Source of the DNA: Phoronis australis
Taxonomy: Eukaryota > Phoronida > Phoronidae
Direction of reading: 5' to 3'
DNA length: 64,000 nt
Assembly: GCA_002633005.1 (NCBI GenBank)
Contig: NMRA01000555.1
Span: 1 to 64,000 of the forward strand
The translations under genes were made by a program, and so were the position numbers. Every line of letters starts with the position of its first letter. Position 1 is the first letter of the stretch. Below are positions 31,020 through 41,991 of this stretch, in pieces. The notes beneath the pieces are model-generated. The model was not told the DNA's origin, ran no database searches, and was given only the letters and a program-made list of their open reading frames with translations.

Positions 31020-32047
31020 TGTATTTTATGGGGAGGTTTTTAACCAAATTGATGGTATAGCAATGGGTTCACCTTTGGCTCCCATATTAGCCTGCTTGTT
31101 CTTAGGTCACCATCAGAAAACACGGATTGAGACGTACATGTACACTGGTCCTCATGTCTAGTTCTATCGACGACATGTAGATGATGTGTTTTGTATATTT
31201 AAAATCAGCAGTCAGCCCCGGAATTTTCGGTGTATTTAAATTCGAGGCATCGTAACTTGAAATTCAGTAAAGAATTAGAGGTCGACAACATTTTGCTATT
31301 TCTGGACGTGTTAGTGGAGCGTGAGGGTACCTCAGTGGTAACGTCAGTATTTCATAACAAAATCTACAGGACTGTACACTTGTTTTTATAGCTTCACATC
31401 CTTTGTTTATAAAGTAGGTCTCATTAAAACTCTAATAGACAGGGAATATCGCATTAATAACACTTGGGCTAGATTTTTGATTCTAATATTAAAGTTCTTA
31501 CAACGAATTTGCAAAAGAATGGCTATCCCATAGAATTAGTCGATAGGGTACTGAGAGCAAGACTCCAACGTAACACTGATGACATTCATCCTGTTGACAA
31601 AACTAACTACAAGTACTTTAAAGTACCCTATGTTGGGTTTTACGCCAACATTGGTCAACGAAAACTCAATAAATTGGTGAATGATTAAGGTTAACTTAAC
31701 AGATGTACTGTATTAACATTCAAGTCTCTAAAACTATCGAATTTATTTAACCCTAAGGACAAACTTTCTATAGGTCTACGGTCCAGGGTAGTGTACAAAT
31801 TTATCTCAGCTGGATATGGCTCCAGTTATATAGGCGAAACTGTTCGCCATTTAAAAACTAGCACCAGGGAACATCTAAATTCTGACAGAGGTTCACAGGT
31901 GAATATTCATCTGCGGAGATCCAATCATTGTTATCAGCAATGCTCTTTCAATGACTTTGCAATAATAGACCAAGCAGAAACAACAAAAGAGCTTAAAATT
32001 CGTGGGGGTCTACACATCAGTTGGTGCAAGCCCAATCTCAATAGGTA
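31020..32047 (+). pseudogene. Penelope RT and GIY-YIG endonuclease relic
   Basis: In order: DGIAMGSPLAPILACLFLG, HVDDVFCIF (the catalytic VDD), LLFLDVLVEREGT, YFKVPYVG, then the open frame 31791-32047 with AGYGSSYIGETVRHLKTSTR, the GIY-YIG endonuclease core with its Arg, followed by the C-terminal end. Several stops and frame changes occur before 31791. RT primes at nicked target DNA made by the endonuclease. This copy is dead. Confidence 0.8.
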
Positions 32048-32170
32048 ACTGGCACACCACAGGTTGTCATTGTTGGTTTAGTTTATTGTCACTCCCTGTA
32101 ACTGACCGTGTCTGTATTTCATCACTTGTTGCTGGCCGTGCCTAGCTAGGTGGCCACTGTATTCTCTCTT

Positions 32171-32209
32171 CTGATGATGGTGTTTGAATAAACGACACCG
32201 AAACATGTC
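32171..32209 (+). ncRNA. Hammerhead-ribozyme-like motif, right arm
   Basis: CTGATGA, stem II (GGTGT...ACACC with an AT-rich loop), GAAA, then CATGTC, giving the very short stem III and a cleavage-site-like GUC. This matches the minimal hammerheads known from Penelope-like elements. Stem I could not be established by eye, so activity (possibly as a dimer) is uncertain. Confidence 0.6.
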
Positions 32210-32420
32210 AAATCGATTTAAAACAGTAGTTGTTCTTATTAATATATGCTGCTACTTGCTATCATAGAGAAGGTCAATTATTTATTTTACAAGATATTTT
32301 TGAGAAATATATCTTTTACTTTAACCATAGAGCAGCAGACACGACCTCTTAATCAATTTGCAACGTTGCACAACAATATGATATTAATAAAGTATTCTTA
32401 TGCTAGGTGCATTGTCTCAC

Positions 32421-32885
32421 CTGTTGCGGGTTTTGCAGATGAGGGATATACACTGGTTTCATTTTCTTTGTCTACGGTAGTAGAGTCAGTGGTTGGTGGC
32501 GGCGTAGTTGTTGACGCTGTAGTTGATGCCATGGTTGAGGTCGTTTTTGGGATAGTGGTTGCCTTCGTTGTTGTGGTCGTGGCTGTCGTCGTAGTTGGGA
32601 TTGTGGTTAGAGCCGTCGTTGACGTCGTAGTTGGAATTGTGGTTGGGATTGTGGTTGGAATTGTGGTTGAGGTCGTGGTTGACGTCGTATTTGGGATTGT
32701 GGTTGGAATTGTGGTTGGTATTGTGGTTGGTATTGTGGTTGGGATTGTGGTTGGGATTGTGGTTGGAATTGTGGTTGGGATAGTGGTTGACGTCGTAGTT
32801 GAAGTCGTGGCTGGGGCTGTGGTTGGCGGAACAGTTGTAGTCGTGGTCGTGGTCGTGGTGGTGGTCGTGGTCGTAATCGTGGTTG
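32421..32885 (-). CDS. Threonine-rich mucin-like exon, best-preserved copy
   Basis: Minus-strand exon with an acceptor (tgcaattccag, exon first base 32885) and a consensus donor (GCAACAG|GTGAGA, exon last base 32421). Both borders are phase 1; 465 bp, 155 codons, no stop. It encodes poly-Thr, then TIPT repeats from a 12-bp array, ending TTVDKENETSVYPSSAKPAT. The Thr/Ser/Pro composition predicts dense O-glycosylation in a secreted or membrane-bound stalk. The donor phase fits the phase 1 acceptor of the transmembrane exon at 8025, and the lysine-rich relic at 28.17-29.6 kb lies downstream on the same strand, so this copy's own membrane exon is probably destroyed. A signal peptide exon was not identified. 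The Val-rich plus-strand frame is a shadow. Confidence 0.55.
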
Positions 32886-34050
32886 CTGGAATTGCATAAA
32901 ACAATGCTTCAATGACTAAGTTGTGAGTCGCGAAGAAAAAACTCTGACTCAGATATAAAAATTAACTTGAACTTTCTTTTTTAATCACAACGTTAATTTT
33001 TGCCAAAGATCAGGTGTTTTGGAACAAGTTGTTTTGGAACAGAATTATAAGAACCACATAAGGCTCTCTAATGCAGTTCTATAAAAATCGTAACTACTTA
33101 GTGCACATGACGCAACACCTAAATAGATAAGGTTTAACATCGATTCACATCTTTCAGACATGAAAAATTAAAAGGAAACTGTTCATACCAACGAAACCCG
33201 AAGAAAGATATTGCTAACGCGCTTTGCATTGCTGCCAAAATTACAGGAATGGTACCACCCTAAGACAGTGGAAAATATGGCCAAACAAAATAACCTCTCC
33301 AAAACGTATTGTACAAGAATGAAACAGTGGAAGATACGTCGATTAATGTGAATTTTTTCACAACCATGTTATAAAAGGAAGATGTACAAACTAAGGTGAC
33401 GGACGTTTTATGACAAGATTCATATACGCGGTTGTTGAGCAGAACTAGTGAATTTGTTTTCGATAGTGTATTGGTAAAACACCTCAGCTTTCAGCAGTAC
33501 AAAATAAAAAAGTAATTTCAAAATATTACGGTTGCACAGTGAATCCTTGGAATTTTTCAGGCTAAAAGGTTGCATTAAGAGCAGTGCTGAATGCGATATG
33601 CTTATAACAACTGGAAAATAGAAAATATATCTCACGACGTGAGATTCTACATAACCAAGAATGGTATAAATTTTAACATATTTTCATTCCAAAATTAAAA
33701 TCTTAATTGGGCAAAAGCAGAATTTACAACTTATTAAGTTTCAAAGCTTAAAAATAACAGCCGTTTGTGTTTAGGCCCATGCGACCATACCTGAAACATA
33801 ATCTAATGCATAAGAGTCATATCAGTAGAAAACCCTTCACCAGTTCTTGATAGTGTCCGATTATAGAGGAAGAAAACGACAAATGATTTAATTAATAAAT
33901 TCATAATAACAGGGTGTAATAATAACATGAAAAGGAAATGAATCAGAGAGGTCATGTAAATGACCAATTAAACAAGCGGGTAAATAATTATAATGATTCA
34001 AAATATTTCTACCCTAGCAAAACTAAGATTTTAGAAAATGGCTCCTTCAC
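32475..34050 (+). repeat. Segmental duplication, copy 2 (partner 1398-3070)
   Basis: See copy 1. The duplication ends at 'agaaaatggctcc(c/t)tcaca' in both. Confidence 0.9.
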
Positions 34051-34100
34051 AGTTGTTGTGAAGAATCGAGTCAGGCATTTACCAAAAAATTATGCATCTC

Positions 34101-34213
34101 TATACATATATATATGTGTGTGTGTGTGCGTGCATGTGTGTGTGTGTGTGTGTTTGCGTGTGTGTACGTGTGTCTGAGCGTGCATGCGTGTATGCGTGCC
34201 TGTGTATGTGCAG
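34101..34213. repeat. TA/GT-rich microsatellite
   Basis: A short TA run followed by interrupted (GT)n with gcgt, gcat and tctg variants. Open frames of Cys-Val or Thr-His repeats across it are artefacts. Confidence 0.9.
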
Positions 34214-34289
34214 TGCTGTGCATCAAATTGCACAGATCCCTTAAATAATGATGAGTCCTTCAAACTAGGTTTTTCATACATAATTAGAA

Positions 34290-35420
34290 GCGACTCTAAT
34301 GTTCATAACCTGTTTATATCTTTCCCATTGTAGTGAATGACTATATTGTCAACATTCTCCTGACGAGTTATCTTGCAACCATGAACGTTTTGAAAGTGGT
34401 CTTTTAGAGAGCCATTTTGCAAATGTATTGAAATTCGTGGCGACAAGGAGCAGTCTGTGTGCCCAATGTACTTTTTTTCTCAGTCAAGAGGACGGAAACG
34501 TTCGAGCGCGGGGCAAGTGAACTCATAAACAATATTTCATCTAGCAACAGTGTGGACTCTCTGACGACTAATATTATTTTTCATCACTGAATTAGAAGTC
34601 TTCATCTTTTTGTAATAAATAATAACAGCTAGATTAAAAACTCTTCGATATTATGCTCTTTAGAATTTGATCATCTTGTACATAATTTTGGGACATAGTT
34701 TTTGTTGTATAGTCTTTTAACATTACCAGTAAATGTTTGTACATGATAATGGTGTTCAATTTTTGAGACAAACGGAGTAATGTGCTTATCCATGAATGAA
34801 TTTGTGTAACCATTATTTATTAGTAGTTTCTTTACATGCTGAGCTTCCCTAATAAACAGGTTTCAGTTCGACGATACAATGCGAGCCCTCTTTAAGAGAT
34901 TGACTAAAAAACTCAGGACAGTCACTGTAAGCATGTAGACAAATTCCTTTGTCCGTAGGCTCGTGATATACTCATGTGTTCAATCTTGTGTCTGGGCTAC
35001 ATAGAAGAAAATCTAGAAAAGGTATCTTATCATTCAGAGATGTTTCATGAGTGAATTTTAGCACTGAATGGTTCTTAAGCATAGTCTTAAGCTATAACAT
35101 TTCATCAAAATTACAATAGATGAAAATATCAACATTCCGAACATATATACGAATGTGGTCTATGCTGCATGAAACACTCCCTATTAGGAGCTCAACTAAG
35201 TTCCCTAAATGTTTTGCATATTTGTTTCGTTCATAACTCACACCTGTAATATTTTACTATCATTTTACCTTTGTTACAAGCTCCTCTTTAACTAATGACA
35301 TTTTCTAACAATATAACTAAAAACTGGACCCTTAATTCAAGCAAAGCAATCGGGGATTTAGGTCTTAAATTAGGGGTGTTGCACGAAAAGATCCCTACTT
35401 ATTTTCTATAATACTGCGAA
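34290..35420 (-). pseudogene. Second Penelope-like element remnant
   Basis: On the minus strand, in broken frames: HIRIYVRNVDIFIY (RT palm), LNDKIPFLDFLL, then near 34470-34340 KKYIGHTDCSLSPRISIHLQ and LKDHFQNVHG, a YIG-containing endonuclease-like motif. Same superfamily as 30899-32245 but opposite strand and a different lineage; no hammerhead-like motif was seen beside it. Confidence 0.6.
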
Positions 35421-35832
35421 ATCGACGTATATTGCAGAGTTCACTCTCGATTTGCATCAACGCCAATAATCGGCCTAGTAATAATACTCAAAGAGCACAA
35501 GAAAAGACAATCAGAGTTTTCACAAGCCCTCGAATACACAGTAGATTTAGGAAACTTGCAACAGGGCACTGGATCCCTGGCAGGAGCAGTACAACACGAC
35601 ATATTGAAATAAATATGTGGCGTTTAGGTTCCATGGAAATGATTCCTGTGCGTGCTAAGAGTTGCCGCGGTGCGTGATAACTCTTTGTGGATACTTGGGA
35701 TTCCTCTTCCGTGGTCACCCACGGGAACCTGGTCGCATGGAGATCGATATAGGTTAGCATATCCATTGTTCTCATTGAAGAAGACAAGAAAATAAGATTA
35801 ATGGTCACCAGATTTACAGTTTGGAGAGAAAT
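35421..35832. other. No gene seen
   Basis: Short domain-free frames on both strands before the gap. Confidence 0.4.
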
Positions 35833-36423
35833 NNNNNNNNNNNNNNNNNNNNNNNNNNNNNNNNNNNNNNNNNNNNNNNNNNNNNNNNNNNNNNNNNNNN
35901 NNNNNNNNNNNNNNNNNNNNNNNNNNNNNNNNNNNNNNNNNNNNNNNNNNNNNNNNNNNNNNNNNNNNNNNNNNNNNNNNNNNNNNNNNNNNNNNNNNNN
36001 NNNNNNNNNNNNNNNNNNNNNNNNNNNNNNNNNNNNNNNNNNNNNNNNNNNNNNNNNNNNNNNNNNNNNNNNNNNNNNNNNNNNNNNNNNNNNNNNNNNN
36101 NNNNNNNNNNNNNNNNNNNNNNNNNNNNNNNNNNNNNNNNNNNNNNNNNNNNNNNNNNNNNNNNNNNNNNNNNNNNNNNNNNNNNNNNNNNNNNNNNNNN
36201 NNNNNNNNNNNNNNNNNNNNNNNNNNNNNNNNNNNNNNNNNNNNNNNNNNNNNNNNNNNNNNNNNNNNNNNNNNNNNNNNNNNNNNNNNNNNNNNNNNNN
36301 NNNNNNNNNNNNNNNNNNNNNNNNNNNNNNNNNNNNNNNNNNNNNNNNNNNNNNNNNNNNNNNNNNNNNNNNNNNNNNNNNNNNNNNNNNNNNNNNNNNN
36401 NNNNNNNNNNNNNNNNNNNNNNN
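35833..36423. other. Assembly gap (591 N)
   Basis: Run of N. Confidence 1.
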
Positions 36424-36647
36424 GTGAAATTTTGTGGTACCCCGGGTAGGGAGGGCGGGAGAGGTATAAACTTGTCTAATTAGGAAAACTTACGAGTGAA
36501 TGTACTGTTGCTTGAGGCTGGGCCAACAGGAAGCTGGAGAGAAAGAACAAAAAGCGCAACCATCGGACTTGGTAGGAACTAACCAGCAGTTGGATATGAA
36601 GCATGAAGGGCTCTATAATGGTATTTGCCCAAATAATAGGATTTATG

Positions 36648-36865
36648 TCAGAGTGCCATAAATCTCATTATGTGAAGATTGCGTCGAGTAGACAGTTTGG
36701 GCCACTTGAGACTATTCAAAACCTGATCACTATTGGAATCCCTGTAAGCTCCCGTTATGGGTAAGGCAGCTTGATACTGTAACTTTATCAAATGTTGGAG
36801 TGCACCTGTATTGGAAGACTGATATATAATATCACAATAATCGATGTGTGGAAGTATAAAGAACC
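36648..36865 (-). pseudogene. LINE thumb-region fragment
   Basis: Minus strand reads FILPHIDYCDIIYQSS and LNSLKWPKLSTRRNLH. The same segment occurs on the plus strand near 38600-38800, so two copies of one LINE family lie here in opposite orientation. Only this short piece is present. Confidence 0.75.
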
Positions 36866-36869
36866 ACAA

Positions 36870-37376
36870 GAACACGAACCAGTACTATTACGACACCGCC
36901 AAGGCGGCGATCTGTAGAGCGACACGAGGAGGACCGGTGTCTCGCGAGAGAACCCGACGAGAGTACGGTACCCGAGGGGTCAAGATCAACCGCATCGCAG
37001 AGAAGACGTTGAGTCAGAAGGAGCAGGTCACCCTCAGTCGACTGCGTAGCAGCCACCACGCGGAGTTGTTATATTGACTTGCCAAACTCGGCCGAGCGGG
37101 GGACACGGTGTGCAGAAAATGCGGTCTGCTTGACGAAACAGCTGAACACGTTATGCATGAATGCCAGAGGGTGCACATCACCCCCATCAACTCCAACCCC
37201 TGTTGACACCCTCTTCAAAGATCCCCACCTTACGCTTAAATTATGGGAGGAATGGACTTCAACTCCGGATCTGGAGACCGTCTCCCAACCCACTCCCAAG
37301 TATCTCGTTGCTCAAACAACAACAACAACAAAAACAACAACAGATTCAAGGAGCATTCACGCCTGGTAGAGACTTT
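36870..37376 (+). pseudogene. C-terminal zinc-knuckle region of a different LINE, with (AAC)n tail
   Basis: The plus frame contains VTLSRLRSSHHAELLY, one in-frame TGA, then VCRKCGLLDETAEHVMHEC, a C-x2-C-x8-H-x4-C knuckle typical of the region after reverse transcriptase in several LINE clades. A short (AAC)n tract at 37313-37341 follows and looks like a 3' tail. Only the 3' end was retained. Confidence 0.6.
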
Positions 37377-37384
37377 AGTTAATT

Positions 37385-38905
37385 AAACCAAAGTTGATCA
37401 CCTCCAAAAGGTTTTTTCACAAATTAACAGTGTAAGCAAGAACTTCAAAGAATACTGGAATCTTATCATTAAAATTCTCGGCAGTCAGCAACAATCCTCT
37501 TGCCCAGTCATCAACCACAATGGTAACCTAGCCTCAAGTAGCAGTCACAAGTGTGGCCTATTTCTCAAAATTTTCACGAACAAAAGCCAAAATACCCCAA
37601 ATGATGTGGGTAATTATCCATTTCTTCATGCACGTTGTCCCAATCAACTATTTGATATCCTGATAACATATTTAACAAACTTTTTCAGCTAGGTATATAT
37701 CCGTCTCCTTGGAAACATAGAATTATGGTTCCTAGACACAAAAATGACTCCAAAACTGAAATTTTTAATCATCGCCCAATATATTTACTTAACATCCTAT
37801 CCAAAATCTTCGAGAAGACCATTGCTCAAAATATTCTTATATTTCTCAAACAAAACAACATCGTCAATTTTGATTATTGCCTGGAAAGTACATCGTGGCA
37901 CAACATATTGAAATATTTTATGAGATTCATTTACATTTTGAGAAGGGCGAGAGTGTCAGGTCCATCTTTCTAGATATAGCCTATGCTTTCGACTGTGTCC
38001 CTCATGACTTTCTACTCCACAAACTTCAATCTTTTGAAAGTACTGGGAATCTTATAAATATATGTATGATCACCTCATATCTCTCTGATCGTACATACAG
38101 TGTTCGTGTCGACGGTGCTCTTTCAACACCCTCTCCTGACTTTGTAAACGCAGGTGTACAGCAGGGTAGCGTAGTAGGCCTTCTTCTCTTCTTGGTATAT
38201 ATTAATGACATTCCTGATAACTGTCATGTAGCACATACCTTTATGCAGATGACACGGCAAGTTTTAACCCCTTTTCAGAGAGCAGCCCTGAGAGTTTTTA
38301 TAGCTACAACACGACTTGAATAAGCTATTGGTCCCAAGATTGGAGAATAATTTTAACCCAGAAAAAGCATTGACCGCACTTTTTACAAATCTAATAATTC
38401 TCTCTTCTTTGTGGACCCATTCTATTACCTTAAACGTAATGATGAAATAATTCCTAGAAAACAGTCGGACAGTTTGGTATACTGTTAGATGAAAAACATT
38501 CGTTGACACCTAATGTTCTGGAGTTCGTACAGAAATTCAGAAATTAATTAACTTAAGCTTGTCTATCATTATCGGTATTCTACGCATTTAGAAGCCCTGT
38601 TCAAAAACTTTATACTTCCACACATAGATTATTGTGATATTATATATCAACACTGGTGCAATCCTGCATTTAGAAAAAGTAGAGTATGAAGTTGCCTTAC
38701 TCGACTGGAGCTTACAGAGGATTCAATGGTGTTAAGGTTTTTTAAAACCTCAACTATTTAAAAATAGTCTCAAGTGGCCCAAACTGTCTACTCGAAAAAA
38801 TCTTCACGTGACTACATTTACTTTCAAAGTACTTAACAATTTCAGCAATGCCTCTGTCAAAAATTATTTGGTCTATGTACTAAACAAAGTCATGGCACTG
38901 GTTTG
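37385..38905 (+). pseudogene. LINE with reverse transcriptase (CR1/Jockey superfamily)
   Basis: In order: linker (FKEYWNLIIKIL), IYLLNILSKIFEKTIAQ, SIFLDIAYAFDCVPHD (first catalytic Asp), GVQQGSVVGLLLFLVYIND, YLYADDTASF (YADD box near 38240), and the thumb (FILPHIDYCDIIYQ, LKWPKLSTRKNLH). At least three frame changes and stops. The endonuclease domain is missing from the 5' side. Confidence 0.8.
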
Positions 38906-41460
38906 AGGTCTTCCGCCCCATGTGCAAGCCCTCCGTCGTTAGTTAGGCATTCAGAAGGATAACATTTAGGATATACATCAACAACTGAAATTCTCTTCCA
39001 GTGTCTGTACAGGAAAGCAAATCTTTTACGAGTATAAAAAAATTAGAACTGATTTTTCATAATTTTGACAATTCAATAGCCCTGGCACAATTCTCGCTTT
39101 CCCGTGACAACGAAATAACAATGTACCGATCGTGATGCGGTCTTTTACTCAACTCCGACAAGTTTAGGCACAACTTTAGTAATGCCTCTTCAAACTGTAA
39201 TTGTCCCGACCATCAATCTTAACCTCACGTTTTCTTTAAATTGACTCTCGTCGAATACCCGATAAAGTTACTCTTTCGTGCACTCAATAAAAACCAATTA
39301 ATTGCTAATACTTTCAATTCCTGTAATATCTCTACTAAAGTTACATTATTATTAAATGATAGTCCAAATTTCGACATTTTTTCTCAATGAATTCCTCTTA
39401 AGCAATGTTGGTAAATTTCAATGCATCACTTATAAATCTTGTTGCATCTGATATCTATATGTCTAGGCGCTTTTGTTTTCAATACGGTCGTCGTAGCGTA
39501 TCTAGATATTTGAGAACTTAAGTTAAATACTACTTACAGGAAGATAGTTCTATGCTTACTACTTATATTAATGTACTGTCTACAACCCAGATGTATTGCT
39601 TTGCCATTTTTCTTGTATGTTCTGTGTATTCTTCAATAATTTATACATCTTTGAAACAACACTTATTGGTTACCATCTGGTGCACGCCCAAGGTACGATA
39701 TCCATGCGACATGTATTGTTATGTCAATCTAAGACGCAATAAAGGAAAACAAATATGCGACCGATCGGCGACAACCATACCTCCAGTTGCTTTGGCTAGT
39801 GGTGGACTTAGCCTCTGTATATCTTGTCGTCCGAATGTTTTAGAGACTTACGAAGAAAGTATGTTGTCACGAAAACAAATGATTTCTGTGCCTTTTGCCA
39901 TTGAAAAATTGTGGTTATACCTCAAAACTAATCATTCATTTGATATGACAATGCATTACATAAGAATTTGACCGACAGAAAATTTCATTTGAATATGTGT
40001 AAAGAAATCCTCATAAGAAAAATGCAAGGTATTAGCTACGGTACAATCAAAATAACGTTCATTTGTCGAGTTCATGTCTGTAATCCCGTTCACCAGGGAG
40101 GACATAATCGACCTTTTACTAAAAACGGAGTCAGGTATGTTATTTCGTCGTCTTTTTGTCCTAGATGCTGTGCAGTGAAACATTCCGGAGGAACAAACCC
40201 GATTGCCAAATATCAAAAAATATTAAAGACAGATTAATTGTACTTGCTGTCTCAGCGATCCCAGATATTGGAAAATTTTTCATTTTAGTACATTTGAGGT
40301 GTAGAAAATATAACTAATAGACTAGATGACAATGTTCTTATTTTAGGCGATGAAAGTTAAATACTTTGTCAATACTTGAGTCAAGTTTCATTCTCATAGC
40401 AGTGTGGGCAGATTTGGTACAGCAGTGGACACAATATAACCTCAAAATGGCATAACGGGGTAGTGTAGTAAAACTACTAAACGAGGATGGTAAATCAGTA
40501 TCTTTTTACAAGACATCTATATAGCAATCCATTGGCATCACGAAGCAATGCCAAGTGAAATGTGATTCAATGCTTTTCATTCAAAAGACATGGCTGCGAA
40601 GCCGTCGAATGTTTTTGAGCCTATACCTTTGGTAGAACATGTTTTTGGGAAATATTTTACCACTGTTTGTAGACCCCATAGCACTACCTAGGTGTCAAAT
40701 TTGGTGGAAATCGGCTGACCCCCACCTTGCCGCTGGATGACTGGTGCTGCCTTGGATTAGGATCTAGTTGTCGTTCCACGAGTGCACCAAAAGGTCGATT
40801 CTAGGGTGGCCGACTCAGATTTTGAAAACAAAATTGTGCGTACTTACATCCTGGTGGGATATGCTCAAAATGTTTACTAGAATTTGCCATTACATTTTAA
40901 GTTAGAGCAACATGAATATTTTGGCTCGAAAGGGATCATTTTTTCCAAAGAGGATCAGTTAGTGAAGTTGCTTTAAAACGGCTTGAAAGAACAGAGAAGA
41001 AAACTTTTAAAAATATTGAAGTAGACATTGAACCTCTTTATCAGAAGACGGTCTTTGAATTTTCAAAGGAGTTTTCGCTAATCTTCAAAGGAGTGCCAAA
41101 ATTCGGTTAATTTTGCCCAATTTTGTGTTTTTGATTTTAGCCATTTTTGAGGTGCTCTAGGGGCCTGTGTGTTGGATGCTGGTGATTTCCAATGATATAT
41201 TTCATCAGTTTGCTGTCTGACTTAGACAATAAAAAAATGAAATATGGACTTTTTGTTTTGTTTAAGCAACAGACGAAAGAAAAGGCATACCATCGCGTAT
41301 TTTTTGGCTTCAAAACGGAATTGATTTGTCATGCATTGCACTTGCCATGCTGTATTCATTCATTGTATACGAGCTTTATGGCGAATGTTGGTTCGAGCTT
41401 TGACCCTTTATTTTTGTTCGGAAGATTAGAAGCATTCTACCAATAAAATTGTCTGGCATG
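38906..41460. other. No gene recognised; LINE 3' region and unknown sequence
   Basis: 39552-39971 and 39968-40237 carry open plus-strand frames with several Cys but no domain I recognise. The first part may be LINE 3' untranslated sequence. Confidence 0.4.
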
Positions 41461-41940
41461 TAATAGTTGTTGCCCGTGGGCTGTTGTGGAACACGTTGTT
41501 CTTGGTTTCAGTCGGTTACTTGACAGGTTTATCTACATCGTAGCTCAACTCTGAGATTTGGGCGTGTCAGGTGGCGTTAAACCATCATTATCTTTGCCTG
41601 GAAGTGTTCATGCACGATACCTTTTATTTTAAATATTTTCAACCGATTTTATGGTGTTACCTTTTGATTGATCTAGCTCAATTTTTGGTGCCCATTATTT
41701 TCGTCTAGTAGTGGCATCCCACCACTTAAAATTTCTGCTGTACAACTGTTGGGTCGCGTGGAGTGATGCTGGATATTATGCAGTTGGTCTCAAGCGGTTA
41801 CCTGGTTGGTTGACCTATCTCAACTCGGACAGTTGGGCGTGTCTGGCGAGGGTAATCCACCACCGTATTTGTCAGGCAGTTTTCATTCATGGTACATTGG
41901 TCTATTTTGTCCCTTACAGACGATGTTCTAAGTCGAAGAC
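41461..41940. repeat. Imperfect tandem duplication of about 240 bp
   Basis: 41500-41600 and 41785-41880 share the order 'cggttac', 'ctcaactc', 'ttgggcgtgtc', 'ggcg..gtaa.cca.ca'. Strongly diverged; origin unknown. Confidence 0.5.
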
Positions 41941-41991
41941 ATAGTCACAAGTGTTTCGTACTTCTGGAGTTTCGAAGCCTGTCCACAATTC

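Larger units (their letters stand above)
30899..32245 (+). mobile_element. Penelope-like retroelement with inverted terminal arms
   Basis: Inverted arms of about 100 bp (30899-31001 and 32144-32245) enclose a degenerate reverse transcriptase and a GIY-YIG-type endonuclease on the plus strand. Each arm carries a hammerhead-ribozyme-like motif, as described for Penelope-like elements. The element is truncated at its 5' side: RT begins only at the motif before the catalytic box. Confidence 0.8.

Noticed and set aside
32246-32912. Plus-strand Val-rich frame and minus-strand Gln/Pro-rich frame over the 32.4 kb array
   Set aside because: Alternative readings of the same 12-bp minisatellite; only the Thr frame has conserved phase 1 splice borders.
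34090-34281. His/Thr repeat protein
   Set aside because: Reading of the GT/CA microsatellite.
36844-37077. Host gene with zinc knuckle
   Set aside because: The knuckle spacing, in-frame stop and (AAC)n tail fit the 3' end of a LINE better than a host exon.
39552-40237. Cys-containing frames near 39.6-40.2 kb as a possible gene
   Set aside because: No domain, no splice signals of note, and position behind a LINE; left as unrecognised sequence.
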